Source: Branchiibius cervicis (GTDB lineage Bacteria; Actinomycetota; Actinomycetes; Actinomycetales; Dermatophilaceae). Taken from it: a stretch of 64,000 bases of DNA. Below, piece after piece: positions 34,022-42,901 of the stretch (its first letter is position 1; each line of letters opens with the position of its first letter). A program made the position numbers and the translations under genes. Under the pieces are notes generated by a model. It ran no database searches and was not told the DNA's origin. It saw only the letters and a list, made by a program, of their open reading frames with translations. The stretch spans positions 2,604,001-2,668,000 of the forward strand of contig NZ_JBHSWJ010000002.1 of the NCBI RefSeq assembly GCF_042661605.1. Reading direction: 5' to 3'.

Positions 34022-35671
34022 GTTCCCACGACCGCATATCCCAGCCCAGTTCCTGCCGGGTTGTGATTGCGAATCCGGCTGCCGTGACGAGGGATTCGAC
34101 CTCCTCGGCGCAGCGGAGTCCGGAGCCGTAGGCCGCCAGCAACTGCAGGTCGAGTTCGGCGTCGTGGTCATGCACCTGCTCATCGGTGTCACGCAGTCGC
34201 TCCGCCAGGATCACGGTGGCGCCCACCGGGCGACACTGCGCCTCCAGCTCCTGCAAAGCCGCTAATGCCTCGTCATCGGTGAATTGCTCCAACCACCAAC
34301 AGGCCACAATGACCCCGTCGCGGCCGGGCTGGCCACTGGTAGCCACCGGCAGGTTGGGTACGTCGCTGTGCAACTGGGCAATGACGGCCGGGGCAGCCGA
34401 GCCGATGACGCTCGCGACCGGGTAGTCCCATTCGTGATGCTGCACCAGCGAGGGCGTCGCCCACGCCGCGTCCTGGGTGAGCAGGTCCTGGGGTACCTCG
34501 GGGCGCGGGCCGTGCTGGCCGTGCAGCGCAGCCGTCACGGAGGCCACGGACAGATCGAGGTACTGTGCGCGCGGATCGGTCACCTCGGCGTACTCCTCGG
34601 TCATCACCTGACCCACCGGTCCGAGCGACAGCAATCCCCCGGCGTTGACCGCGGGATCGGACTCATCGGCGGCCAGCACATCCTCGGCAACGAGCGCACG
34701 AGCCAGCGCCCGCACAGCAGTTTCGTTCAGACCCAGGTCGGCGGCCAGGGTCGCTGGGTCGGTCGGAGCCTTTTCCAACCGGGCGATGACGCCCTCGCGG
34801 ATCGCGACGCGCAGCGCGATCTGTGGTGTCAACGACAACAACCGGACCAGGCGGGCGGTTTCCGGGCTTTCCTCCGTGCGGCGCCAATAGCCACTGACCT
34901 CCAGACAGTCCGCCGGCACCCCGCGCTCCTTGAGGTAGCGGCGAATCGGCTTGAGACTCATGGCCTCCCCGGCAAACCAGCAATACACCTCACCGTCCCG
35001 CCACGGCATTGCCATGACCGCATCGGCCAACACGCTGCTGTGCCCGGCGGCCACCCCACGGCGGTGCAACCAGGTGAGCGTCACACCGTCGGGCACTGGC
35101 AGGTCCTGCTCCTCGGCCGGGTCCGCGATCTCGACGAAAACCTGACCACCGACGCCGGCGGGCCATTCCTGCAGCAGCCGCCCGATCGCCGGCAGCGCCG
35201 TCTCATCCCCGCCGACCAGCAACCATTCGACGTCCGTCGGCAGCAGCGCGGAGTTCTTCGGACCGGCGATATGGACCGGATCGCCGACCTTCGCCGTGAG
35301 GGACCACGTCGAGGCCAGGCCGCCGTCGTGCTTCACGAAGTCCAACGTCAGGCGACCGGTCTGCGGATCCCACTCGCGGGGTGTGTAGTCCTTCGCCGCC
35401 GAAGCCATCGACCAGTCCAGGTGGCCTTCGACCTGGCGCGGCGGCACGGCGGCCGCCTGGCCCGCGTCGGGGACGATGACCTTGAGGTGGTCATCGAATC
35501 CCTCGTTGCGCAGCGGGGGTACGGCGATGCCCTCGGGCGTCGTGAAGGCGTCGAGTTGCTCTCCCCGATCACGATGCGTCGCATCCGCGGGGTGACATCG
35601 CTGACCTCCAACACGCGTAGTTCGCGCACGTTGATCGGATAGGTCTTCCATTCCCGGCGGGTTCGCGGCAT
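33999..35671 (-). CDS. siderophore-interacting protein fused to a methyltransferase-like domain, apparent frameshift
   Basis: The start ATG 35671 reads MPRTRREWKTYPINVRELRV and then VTPRMRRIVIG. At the G-run opposite 35563-35566 one missing base breaks the frame; adding it gives IVIGGEQLDAF and a 557-residue product. Residues about 1-290 are a FAD/NAD(P)H ferric-siderophore reductase: KDYTPREWD, VGGDETALPAIGRLLQEWP, WFAGEAMSLKPIRRYLKERG. After RRTEESPE comes a second unit with a winged-helix or dimerisation-like part (TLAADLGLNETAVRALARALVAEDVL) and a Rossmann-like part (IGSAAPAVIAQLHSDVPNLPV) resembling O-methyltransferases. A clear GxGxG SAM loop is not visible, so its activity is uncertain. 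Confidence 0.87.
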
Positions 35672-35689
35672 AAGGCTTACCTTACCTAG
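35671..35689 (-). promoter_or_regulatory. DtxR/IdeR iron box over a leaderless promoter
   Basis: The minus strand reads CTAGGTAAGGTAAGCCTTA, 15 of 19 positions matching the iron-box consensus TWAGGTWAGSCTWACCTWA. Inside it TAAGGT (complement of 35679-35684) matches a -10 and ends 7 nt before the ATG at 35671. Iron-loaded DtxR/IdeR would therefore cover the -10 and start site, repressing the reductase when iron is plentiful. Confidence 0.75.
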
Positions 35690-36681
35690 CCGGCGACGGG
35701 CGCCTCCGCACTGAGGTCCTCGGCGGCCAGATCAGCACTCTCCCCGAGTCGGTCGGCACGCCGGCCCATCGTGAAGACGTAGATCAGGAACGCGACCTCG
35801 GCGATCGCGCCGATCGCGATGCGCGCCCACGTGGGCAGACCGCTCGGGGTCACGAAGGCCTCGATCACTCCGGACACGCCGAGCACGATCACCAGACCGA
35901 GGACCACGACCATCATGCTGCGGGCCGTGCGGCCCAGCGAGGCGGATCGGGACAGGGCACCAGGGGCCACCCACGACCAGAAGATCCGCAGACCGGCGCC
36001 GGCGGCCACGAAGACCGCGGTCAGTTCGAGCAACCCGTGCGGCAGGATCAGGCCGAAGAACACGTCCGCCTTGCCGTGCGAGATCATCAGCCCGGCCATG
36101 ACGCCGAGGTTCACGGTGTTCTGCCACAGCATGATGACCACCGGGAAGCCCAGGATGCCGCCGCCGATGCTGGCGGCAGCGACCCACACGTTGTTGGTCC
36201 AGACCCGGAAGGCGAAGTCGCGAGCGGCGTACTCGCTGTAATAGTCCGCGAAGTCGTGATCGACCAGTTGCTTGATCGCCTCGGGTGTCGCAATCTGACT
36301 GCTGACCGCGGGATCACGGATGATCCAGATCGCGATGACCGCAGCCGCCGCGTAGCTGATCGCCATGATGCTCAGCCACCACCAGCGCAATCGGTAGAGC
36401 GTGACCGGCAGGCTGACCGCGAAGAACCGCGCGAAATCGGCCCAACTGGAGGTCCGGGCGCCCAGTGCCCGGGTCCGGGCCCGGGCGAGCAGGGTGGAGA
36501 GGTACTGCACGACGGACGGGTCGGGGGCGCTGGTGCGGATCACCGACAGGTGGGTGCCGACCCGCTGGTAGAGCTCGAGCAGCTCGTCGGATTCCGCACC
36601 GGTGAGGTGGCGCTGCTTGATCAACTGGCCCAGGCGCGTCCACTCGGCGTGATGCGCCGACACGTAGGCATCCAGGTCCAT
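35686..36681 (-). CDS. stage II sporulation protein M (SpoIIM) domain membrane protein
   Basis: The 331-residue protein has an N-terminal helical region (WTRLGQLIKQRHLTGAESDELLELYQRVGTHLS) and about five to six membrane helices, including the SpoIIM features NVWVAAASIGGGILGFPVVIMLWQN and ILPHGLLELTAVFVAAGAGLRI. SpoIIM relatives in non-sporulating actinobacteria commonly sit beside RDD and MoxR/DUF58 genes, as here. It diverges from the RDD gene by 24 nt. Confidence 0.9.
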   Translation of the reverse strand: MDLDAYVSAHHAEWTRLGQLIKQRHLTGAESDELLELYQRVGTHLSVIRTSAPDPSVVQYLSTLLARARTRALGARTSSWADFARFFAVSLPVTLYRLRWWWLSIMAISYAAAAVIAIWIIRDPAVSSQIATPEAIKQLVDHDFADYYSEYAARDFAFRVWTNNVWVAAASIGGGILGFPVVIMLWQNTVNLGVMAGLMISHGKADVFFGLILPHGLLELTAVFVAAGAGLRIFWSWVAPGALSRSASLGRTARSMMVVVLGLVIVLGVSGVIEAFVTPSGLPTWARIAIGAIAEVAFLIYVFTMGRRADRLGESADLAAEDLSAEAPVAG

Positions 36682-36705
36682 GCGCGTAACGGTAGCGTTC
36701 CGGTC
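36682..36705. promoter_or_regulatory. divergent leaderless promoters of SpoIIM-like and RDD genes
   Basis: TAGCGT (36693-36698) lies 7 nt before the RDD ATG. TACCGT (complement of 36689-36694) lies 7 nt before the SpoIIM ATG. The two boxes share 2 nt within ACGGTAGCGT. Confidence 0.55.
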
Positions 36706-37512
36706 ATGGAGCAGGGGCTGCGCGGCGCGGAGGCGGGATCGCTGGTCAGCGGTGACGCGGTCCGGTTGGACATACCCCCGGCGGGGTTGCCCGGACGGGT
36801 CGTAGCCCGGTTGCTCGACCAGGTGATCTACTTAGCGATCCTGCTGGCCCTGCTGTTCGGTCTCGGCAGGATCGTCGGCGGCCTGGACGCCAACGCAGCG
36901 ACGGTGCTGCTGCTGATGTACGCCTCCGTCGTGCTGTTCATCCCCGTCGGGATCGAAGTCGCGACCCATGGCCGTTCGATCGGCAAGATCCTGTTCAAAC
37001 TGCGCGTCGTCCGTGACGACGGCGGGCCGATCACGTTCCGGCATTCCCTGGTCCGCGGGCTGGTCGCCCTGATCGAGATCTTCTCCTTCTCAGGCCTACC
37101 GGCCCTGATCGCGGCTGCTTTGTCGACCCGCGGAAAACGACTGGGAGACATGGCCGCCGGCACGTACGTCGTGCGCGAGGAGACCTCGATCAAACTCACC
37201 CCGCCGCCGCTGGAGCCCATCGCATTGCAGCCCTGGGCCAGCAACACCGACATCCGCCCGCTACCCGACGGGCTGGCACTGGCAATCCGGCAGTTCCTGC
37301 TGCGCGCCCACACGTTGCTGCCCGCGGCTCGGGCGTCGACCGCCGCGGCACTCATCGCCCAGGTGCAGCCCTACGTCGCGCCGCCACCGCCGCCCGGTAC
37401 TGCGGACGAGGCCGCGCTGGCGGCGATCCTGGCCGAGCGCCGCCGGCGGGACAGCGCCCGGTTGGCCCGGGAGGACGCCGTACGCGCGCAGCTCAGCGGT
37501 AACCGGGTTTGA
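36706..37512 (+). CDS. RDD family membrane protein
   Basis: The 268-residue product starts at ATG 36706 and shows the RDD pattern: LPGRVVARLLDQVIYLAILLALLF with the Arg and Asp residues, a second helix pair, HGRSIGKILFKLRVV and STRGKRLGDMAAGTYVVRE. A proline-rich cytoplasmic tail follows. RDD proteins have been linked to transport, but most have no known role. The gene belongs with SpoIIM, MoxR and DUF58 in a conserved envelope cluster. It overlaps the convergent add gene by 20 nt. Confidence 0.9.
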   Translation: MEQGLRGAEAGSLVSGDAVRLDIPPAGLPGRVVARLLDQVIYLAILLALLFGLGRIVGGLDANAATVLLLMYASVVLFIPVGIEVATHGRSIGKILFKLRVVRDDGGPITFRHSLVRGLVALIEIFSFSGLPALIAAALSTRGKRLGDMAAGTYVVREETSIKLTPPPLEPIALQPWASNTDIRPLPDGLALAIRQFLLRAHTLLPAARASTAAALIAQVQPYVAPPPPPGTADEAALAAILAERRRRDSARLAREDAVRAQLSGNRV

Positions 37513-38518
37513 TGACGTCCTCGATCAGCCGCAGCCGCTGATCGAAGGGCAGGAACGCCGACTTCATCGCGTTGAGGGTCACCCACAACAGGTCGGTCTT
37601 GCTCCAGCCGGCTTCGTCGACGAGTAGTTGCATTTCCTTGCTCATCGAGGTGTTGCTCATCAGCCGGTTGTCGGTGTTGAGCGTCACCCGGAAGGTGAGG
37701 TCCTTCAGGAACGTGATGGGATGCGCCGCAATCGATTCCGCGGCGCCTGTCTGCACGTTGGAGGACGGGCACATCTCCAGGGGGATCCGCCGGTCGCGTA
37801 CGAACGCGGCCAGCCGGCCCAGATGCGGACGGCCCGCGACGTCGTGCTGGATGTCATCGACGATGCGTACGCCGTGCCCCAGCCGCTCAGCTCCGCACCA
37901 CTGGATGGCCTCCCAGATGCTCGGCAGACCGAACGCCTCGCCGGCGTGAATGGTGAAGTGGGCGTTCTCGCGGCGCAGGTACTCGAACGCGTCCAGGTGC
38001 CGGGTGGGCGGGTAGCCCGCCTCCGCACCGGCGATGTCGAAGCCGCCCACGCCGTCGTCGCGATACCGCACCGCGAGTTCGGCGATCTCCCGGCTCTTGG
38101 CCGCGTGCCGCATGGCAGTGAGCAACGCACGTACGACGATCGGCCGGCCCGCCGCCGCAGCGTCCCGTTCGCCGTCGCGGAAGCCGGCGTTCACCGCTTC
38201 GACGACCTCTTCCAGACTCAGCCCCTGCTCCAGGTGCTGCTCAGGGGCGTAACGCACCTCCGCATAGACGACACCGTCGTCGGACAGGTCACGCACGCAC
38301 TCATACGCCACTCGATGCAGCGCGGGGGCGGTCTGCATCACCCCGACCGTGTGAGCGAACGTCTCCAAATAGCGCACCAGCGACCCCGAATCGGCGGCAG
38401 CGCGGAACCATTCACCGAGTTCCACCGGGTCGTCCGCGGGCAGTTCGGTGTAGCCGGTCTCTCGTGCGAGATCGAGCACCGTCGCCGGTCGGACACCGCC
38501 GTCGAGGTGGTCGTGCAA
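37493..38518 (-). CDS. add: adenosine deaminase, start uncertain
   Basis: The enzyme hydrolyses (deoxy)adenosine to (deoxy)inosine. Zinc and catalytic motifs are complete: LLHDHLDGG, FTIHAGEAFG, ERLGHGVRIVDD, CPSSNVQTGA and LNTDNRLMSNTSMSKE. The frame is open from the cupin stop (TGA 38543-38545) but contains no ATG or GTG before the conserved LPKVLLHDHL; only TTG 38518 or CTG codons are available, without a ribosome site. The family normally has 10-15 residues more at the N-terminus. A small deletion or sequencing error at 38525-38545 may have removed the true start. Confidence 0.88.
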   Translation of the reverse strand: MHDHLDGGVRPATVLDLARETGYTELPADDPVELGEWFRAAADSGSLVRYLETFAHTVGVMQTAPALHRVAYECVRDLSDDGVVYAEVRYAPEQHLEQGLSLEEVVEAVNAGFRDGERDAAAAGRPIVVRALLTAMRHAAKSREIAELAVRYRDDGVGGFDIAGAEAGYPPTRHLDAFEYLRRENAHFTIHAGEAFGLPSIWEAIQWCGAERLGHGVRIVDDIQHDVAGRPHLGRLAAFVRDRRIPLEMCPSSNVQTGAAESIAAHPITFLKDLTFRVTLNTDNRLMSNTSMSKEMQLLVDEAGWSKTDLLWVTLNAMKSAFLPFDQRLRLIEDVIKPGYR

Positions 38519-38542
38519 CAGGACTTTCGGCAGGGGGTCGTA

Positions 38543-38896
38543 TCAAACGTCACGATTGACCGTTTCCGGAGTGAAGGCCGGCAGGCAGACCGCGATGTAC
38601 GACGCACCATCCGGTCCGCAGGAGTAGCGGATGCGCTCTCCCGCAGCGGTCTTCACTGCCTGGCCCGCTTCGACGGCCAGTTGCCCGGCGTCGTGGTCGA
38701 TGAGCACCGTGCCGGACAACACAATCGTGAACTCGTCGAATTCCGGGGCCTGGAACGGCTCGCTCCACCCGGCTGGTGCGGTCATATGGGCTACCGACAC
38801 GCGGTGCTCGGCCGTGCTGGCGGCACCGATGTGCTCCTCGATGATCTTGCCGCCGGGGACGGGGATGCGGGCGGGTGCGGCGTACAACTCAGGCAT
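38543..38896 (-). CDS. cupin domain protein in the nucleoside operon
   Basis: The 117-residue single-domain cupin (PEFDEFTIVLSGTVLIDHD, VEAGQAVKTAAGERIRYSCGPDGASYIAVCLP) resembles ethanolamine-utilisation EutQ-like and sugar-binding cupins. It starts at ATG 38896, overlapping the deoA stop by 8 nt, and ends in the frame of add. It is translationally embedded between thymidine phosphorylase and adenosine deaminase, so a role in nucleoside or sugar-phosphate metabolism is likely, but none is established. Confidence 0.8.
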   Translation of the reverse strand: MPELYAAPARIPVPGGKIIEEHIGAASTAEHRVSVAHMTAPAGWSEPFQAPEFDEFTIVLSGTVLIDHDAGQLAVEAGQAVKTAAGERIRYSCGPDGASYIAVCLPAFTPETVNRDV

Positions 38897-40171
38897 AGCG
38901 CTCCAGGATCAGAGGTGAGGGTGAGAACGCGGGGTCCGCGGAGATGTCGAACGAGCCGTCAAGTGCTTCCAGCGCCCTTGCGAACCGGTCGGATTCGTCG
39001 GTGTGCAAGGTCAACAGCGGCTGCCCGGCGGTGACGGCGTCCCCGGGTTTGGCGTGCAGCACTACGCCGGCCCCGGCCTGCACGATGTCCTCCTTGCGGG
39101 CCCGGCCGGCGCCCAACCGCCAGGCGGCGATGCCGACGGCCAGCGCATCCAGACGCGTGAGAATTCCCGACGCGGGGGCGGTCACGACGTGCGACTCGCG
39201 AGCGACCGGCAGCGGTGCGTCGGGCGAACCGCCTTGTGCTGCGATCATTCTGCGCCACACGTCCATTGCCCGGCCGTCGGCCAGCGCGGGAGCCGGGTCC
39301 TCATCGACGCCGGCGGCTTGCAGCATCTCGCGAGCCAGCGCCAGGGTCAGCTCCACCACGTCGGCGGGTCCTCCCCGGAGAGCACCTCCACCGACTCGGC
39401 CACCTCAAGCGCATTGCCCGCGGTCAGACCCAGTGGAGTCGACATGTCGGTCAGCAGCGCAACGGTGTTCACCCCTGCGTCCGTGCCGAGCGCGACCATC
39501 GTCCGGGCCAACTCGGCGGCGTCGGTCTGTGTCTTCATGAAGGCGCCCGAGCCGACTTTGACGTCCAGCACCAAGGAGCCCGTGCCCTCGGCGATCTTCT
39601 TGCTCATGATGGAGGAAGCGATGAGCGGAATCGACTCCACCGTTGCAGTGACGTCGCGCAATGCGTAGAGCTTCTTGTCGGCCGGTGCGAGTCCGGAGCC
39701 GGCCGCACAGATGACTGCACCGACGTCGGCCAGCTGGGTCATCATCTCCTCGTTGGACAGCGAAGCGCGCCATCCCGCAATGGATTCCAGCTTGTCCAGG
39801 GTACCGCCGGTGTGTCCGAGACCCCGGCCCGACAATTGCGGCACGGCCACCCCGAAGACGGCGACCAACGGGGCCAGCGGCAAGGTGATCTTGTCGCCCA
39901 CTCCCCCGGTGGAGTGTTTGTCCGCCGTGGGTTTGCCCAGCTGCGCGAACGACATCCGCTCACCGGTCGCGATCATCGCCGCGGTCCACCGGGCGATCTC
40001 GGGCCGGGTCATTCCTCGCAACAAAATCGCCATCGCCAGCGCCGACATCTGCTCATCGGCGACCACACCGCGGGTGTAGGCATCGATGACCCAGTCGATC
40101 TGCCCGTCGGAGAGCACGCCGCCGTCCCGTTTGGTACGGATGACGTCGACCGCGTCGAATCCCTCAGCCAC
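38889..40171 (-). CDS. deoA: thymidine phosphorylase, apparent frameshift
   Basis: DeoA splits thymidine and deoxyuridine to base and deoxyribose 1-phosphate. The first 275 residues are intact, with the phosphate loop DKHSTGGVGDKITLPLAP and GRGLGHTGGTLDKLESI. At the G-run opposite 39373-39376 one base is missing; restoring it (GGGGGA) reads VLSGGGPADVVELTLALAREML and continues to a normal C-terminus, 427 residues in all. GTG 40171 overlaps the cdd stop by 8 nt. Both halves are well conserved, which argues for a sequencing slip. Confidence 0.92.
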
Positions 40172-40562
40172 GGACGGCCGCCAGATCCTCGCCGCCGAAC
40201 GCCTGCGGCAACACCTGCGACATCGGCAACACTCCCTCGGGCGTCAGCAGCAGGCAGTCTGCGCCGCCGTGCTCCCACAGCAGCTGGCGACACCGGCCGC
40301 AGGGCATCAGCGACATCCCTCGCGCGTCGACACAGGACACCGCGACCAGTCGGCCGCCGCCGGTGGCGATCAGTGAGGAGACCATCCCGCACTCGGCACA
40401 CAATCCCACGCCGTACGACGCGTTCTCCACGTTGCAGCCAGTGACAATCCGGCCGTCGTCGACCAGACCGGCAACACCGACCGGAAACTGCGAGTACGGC
40501 GCGTAGGCGGTTCGCATTGCCTCGACCGCTTTCGCGGTCAACGACTCCCAATCGATGATCAT
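40164..40562 (-). CDS. cdd: cytidine deaminase
   Basis: The 132-residue zinc enzyme converts (deoxy)cytidine to (deoxy)uridine. Signatures: YAPYSQFPVGVA at the start, GCNVENASYGVGLCAECGM with the catalytic Glu, and MPCGRCRQLLWE with the zinc cysteines. The start ATG 40562 overlaps the permease stop (ATGA). It sits between the ABC importer genes and deoA, which fits uptake followed by salvage. Confidence 0.95.
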   Translation of the reverse strand: MIIDWESLTAKAVEAMRTAYAPYSQFPVGVAGLVDDGRIVTGCNVENASYGVGLCAECGMVSSLIATGGGRLVAVSCVDARGMSLMPCGRCRQLLWEHGGADCLLLTPEGVLPMSQVLPQAFGGEDLAAVRG

Positions 40563-41799
40563 CCTGCCTCGCCCTTCCGATAGATGGCTCCGTCGGCCTT
40601 GGGCATTCGCAATCGTTGCGAGGCCAGCGCCATGACCAACAGTGTCGTGACGTAGGGGGTCATGGAGGTGAATTGGGTGGGCACGGCGTCGGTCTTCAGG
40701 TAGGCAATAGCGAAGAGAACCCCCAGCACCAGCGCGATACCGGCTTGCCAGAAGCGACGACGCCACAGCTGCCACGCACCCACCACGATCAACGCGACGC
40801 CGATGCCGAGCAACAGGGCGTGCACGGTGTCGTTGCTGCGCAGTTGGATGGCGTCGGTGTAGCCGAAGAGCAGCGCACCGGCACCCATCCCGATGGGCAT
40901 CCAGTTGCCGAAGATCATGGCCGCCAGACCGATGTAACCCCGGCCGCCGGTCTGGCCCTCGATGTAGTTGTTGCCCGCGACCATCGCCAGGAAGCCGCCG
41001 CCCAGGCCGGCCAGTGCACCGGAGATGATGACGGCCACCATTTTGTAACGGATCACGTTGACGCCCAGCGTCTCCGCCGTCCACGGGCTCTCGCCGCAGG
41101 AGCGCAGCCGAAGGCCGAACTTGGTCTTCCACAGCACCCACACCGAGCCGACGACCAGCACGATCGCGATGATGGTCAGAGCCGACAGGTTGGTGAGGAA
41201 GCCACCGACGATACCAGCGGCGTCGGAGACCAGGAAGAGGTGTTTGTTCGCGACGTCCTGCAGCCAGCCGGCGCCGGGCACCGTGAACGACGGCAGATCC
41301 GGCAGCCCGGGCGACTGGGTGGGCCCACCGCCCGACATCGTTGAAAACACCTGGGCGGCAAGATATTTGGTCACGCCCAGCGCGATGATGTTGATCGCGA
41401 CGCCGGAGACGATCTGGTCGACCGTGAAGATGACGGTGGCCACGGCGTGCACCGCACCGCCGATCGCTCCACCGATGACGGCGCCGAGGACGCCGGCCCA
41501 CGCGCCCCAGTTGAGCGCGAAGTACGCCGCGAACCAGGTGCCGAGGATCATCATCCCCTCGAGTCCGATGTTGACGACGCCGGCCCGCTCGGACCACAGG
41601 CCGCCGAGTCCGGCCATCGCGATCGGGACGGCGAGCGCGAGCGCGGCGGAGACAGATCCGACCGAGTCCAGGTCGTGCGCACCGGTGATGGTGCGCAGGA
41701 TCGACAGGAGCACCAGTCCGGTCAGGAGGGAGAGAAGCAACCGGGCCCGGGGGAGACGGTGCGCGGCGCCTTGGGCGCGGCGGAGGCGGTGACAGTCAT
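40559..41799 (-). CDS. nucleoside ABC transporter permease (second), apparent frameshift
   Basis: This inner-membrane permease of the BmpA/RbsC type has about ten helices; AERAGVVNIGLEGMMILGTWFA-like text appears as SERAGVVNIGLEGMMILG, plus GESPWTAETLGVN. The true start is ATG 41799 (MTVTASAAPKAPRTVS), 1 nt after the first permease. At the G-run 41749-41753 one missing base breaks the frame; restoring it gives TVSPRARLLLSLLTG and a 413-residue protein. The longest open frame alone begins at 41740. Confidence 0.9.
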
Positions 41800-41800
41800 C

Positions 41801-42901
41801 TCAGGCCTCCGCCCCGGCGGGTGCCGGCGCTAGTTCAGCAGCCACTTCTCGTTGCTCCATCCGGATCCGCCACCGTCGGACCAGTTCGTAGGCGATGACC
41901 ACGGCGAGCACCATGACGCCCTGGATGATGTTGACCAGCGCGACGCTGACTCCGGCGTTGGCCTGCAGGGCGTTGGCCTGCCCGTCCAAGTAGGCCCACA
42001 GCAGGGCGCCGAACGCGACACCGACCGGGTGGTTGCGGCCGATCAGCGCGACGGCGATACCGGTGAAGCCCAACCCCGCCTGGCTGTTGGTGCCGTAGTT
42101 GTAGTCGCTGCCGAACAACTGCGGCATGCCGACCAGACCGGCGACCGCTCCGGACAACAACATGGCTGTGAGCGCCGCCTTCTTGACGTCCACTCCGCTG
42201 GCCCGGGCGGCGTCTTCGGACTGCCCGGTGGCCCGCAGGTCGAAGCCGTAGCGCGTCTTGCTGATGACGAACCAGTAGGCGATGCCGACGATCACCGCGA
42301 GCAGCCCCAATCCGTAGACGTTGCTGAACGCTGTCTTGAGGAAGGGCAGCGGAGGGACGTGCGAACTCTCCGGGATCGGTTTGGTCCCGATCGCATTGCT
42401 CCCGGCGACCTGGTCCTGGGCTTTGGTCAGCAGCCAGGCCACCAGACCGGTGGCGATGGCGTTCAGCATGATCGTCGAAATCACTTCTGAAACACCGCGA
42501 TACGTCTTCAGGAGCGCAGCGATGGAGGCCCAGGCCGCACCGACCAGCATCGCCACGATGAGGGCCAGCAGAACGTTCAGATACCCGGGCAACCACGCCT
42601 GCGCAGCGACGACCGCAGCGGCGAACGCCGCCACGCGGTACTGCCCGTCGACACCGATGTTGAAGAGATTCATCCGGAAACCGATGGCCACGGCCACTCC
42701 GGACAGGTAGTAGATCGCGGTGTTGTTGAGGATGTTCGCCGGGACGCCGGGGATCGGACTGGACAGGAACACCTTCCACACCGGCCCGACCGGGTCACCG
42801 GAGAGCAGCAGCACGATCGAGGTGACCACCACCGCCACGACGATGGCCAGCACCGGAGCCGCGAGGCTCAATCCGATCTGTCGTAACCGCAGGTTTTTCA
42901 C
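41801..42901 (-). CDS. nucleoside ABC transporter permease (first)
   Basis: The 366-residue permease starts at GTG 42901 (KNLRLRQIGLSLAAP), overlapping the ATPase stop (GTGA). It has about nine helices and family text FRMNLFNIGVDGQYRVAAF, STIMLNAIATGLVAWLL and ATGQSEDAARASGVDVKKA, the loop that contacts the ATPase. A longer open frame joins it to the ATPase, but only because of the ATPase frameshift. It forms the channel with the second permease. Confidence 0.93.
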   Translation of the reverse strand: MKNLRLRQIGLSLAAPVLAIVVAVVVTSIVLLLSGDPVGPVWKVFLSSPIPGVPANILNNTAIYYLSGVAVAIGFRMNLFNIGVDGQYRVAAFAAAVVAAQAWLPGYLNVLLALIVAMLVGAAWASIAALLKTYRGVSEVISTIMLNAIATGLVAWLLTKAQDQVAGSNAIGTKPIPESSHVPPLPFLKTAFSNVYGLGLLAVIVGIAYWFVISKTRYGFDLRATGQSEDAARASGVDVKKAALTAMLLSGAVAGLVGMPQLFGSDYNYGTNSQAGLGFTGIAVALIGRNHPVGVAFGALLWAYLDGQANALQANAGVSVALVNIIQGVMVLAVVIAYELVRRWRIRMEQREVAAELAPAPAGAEA

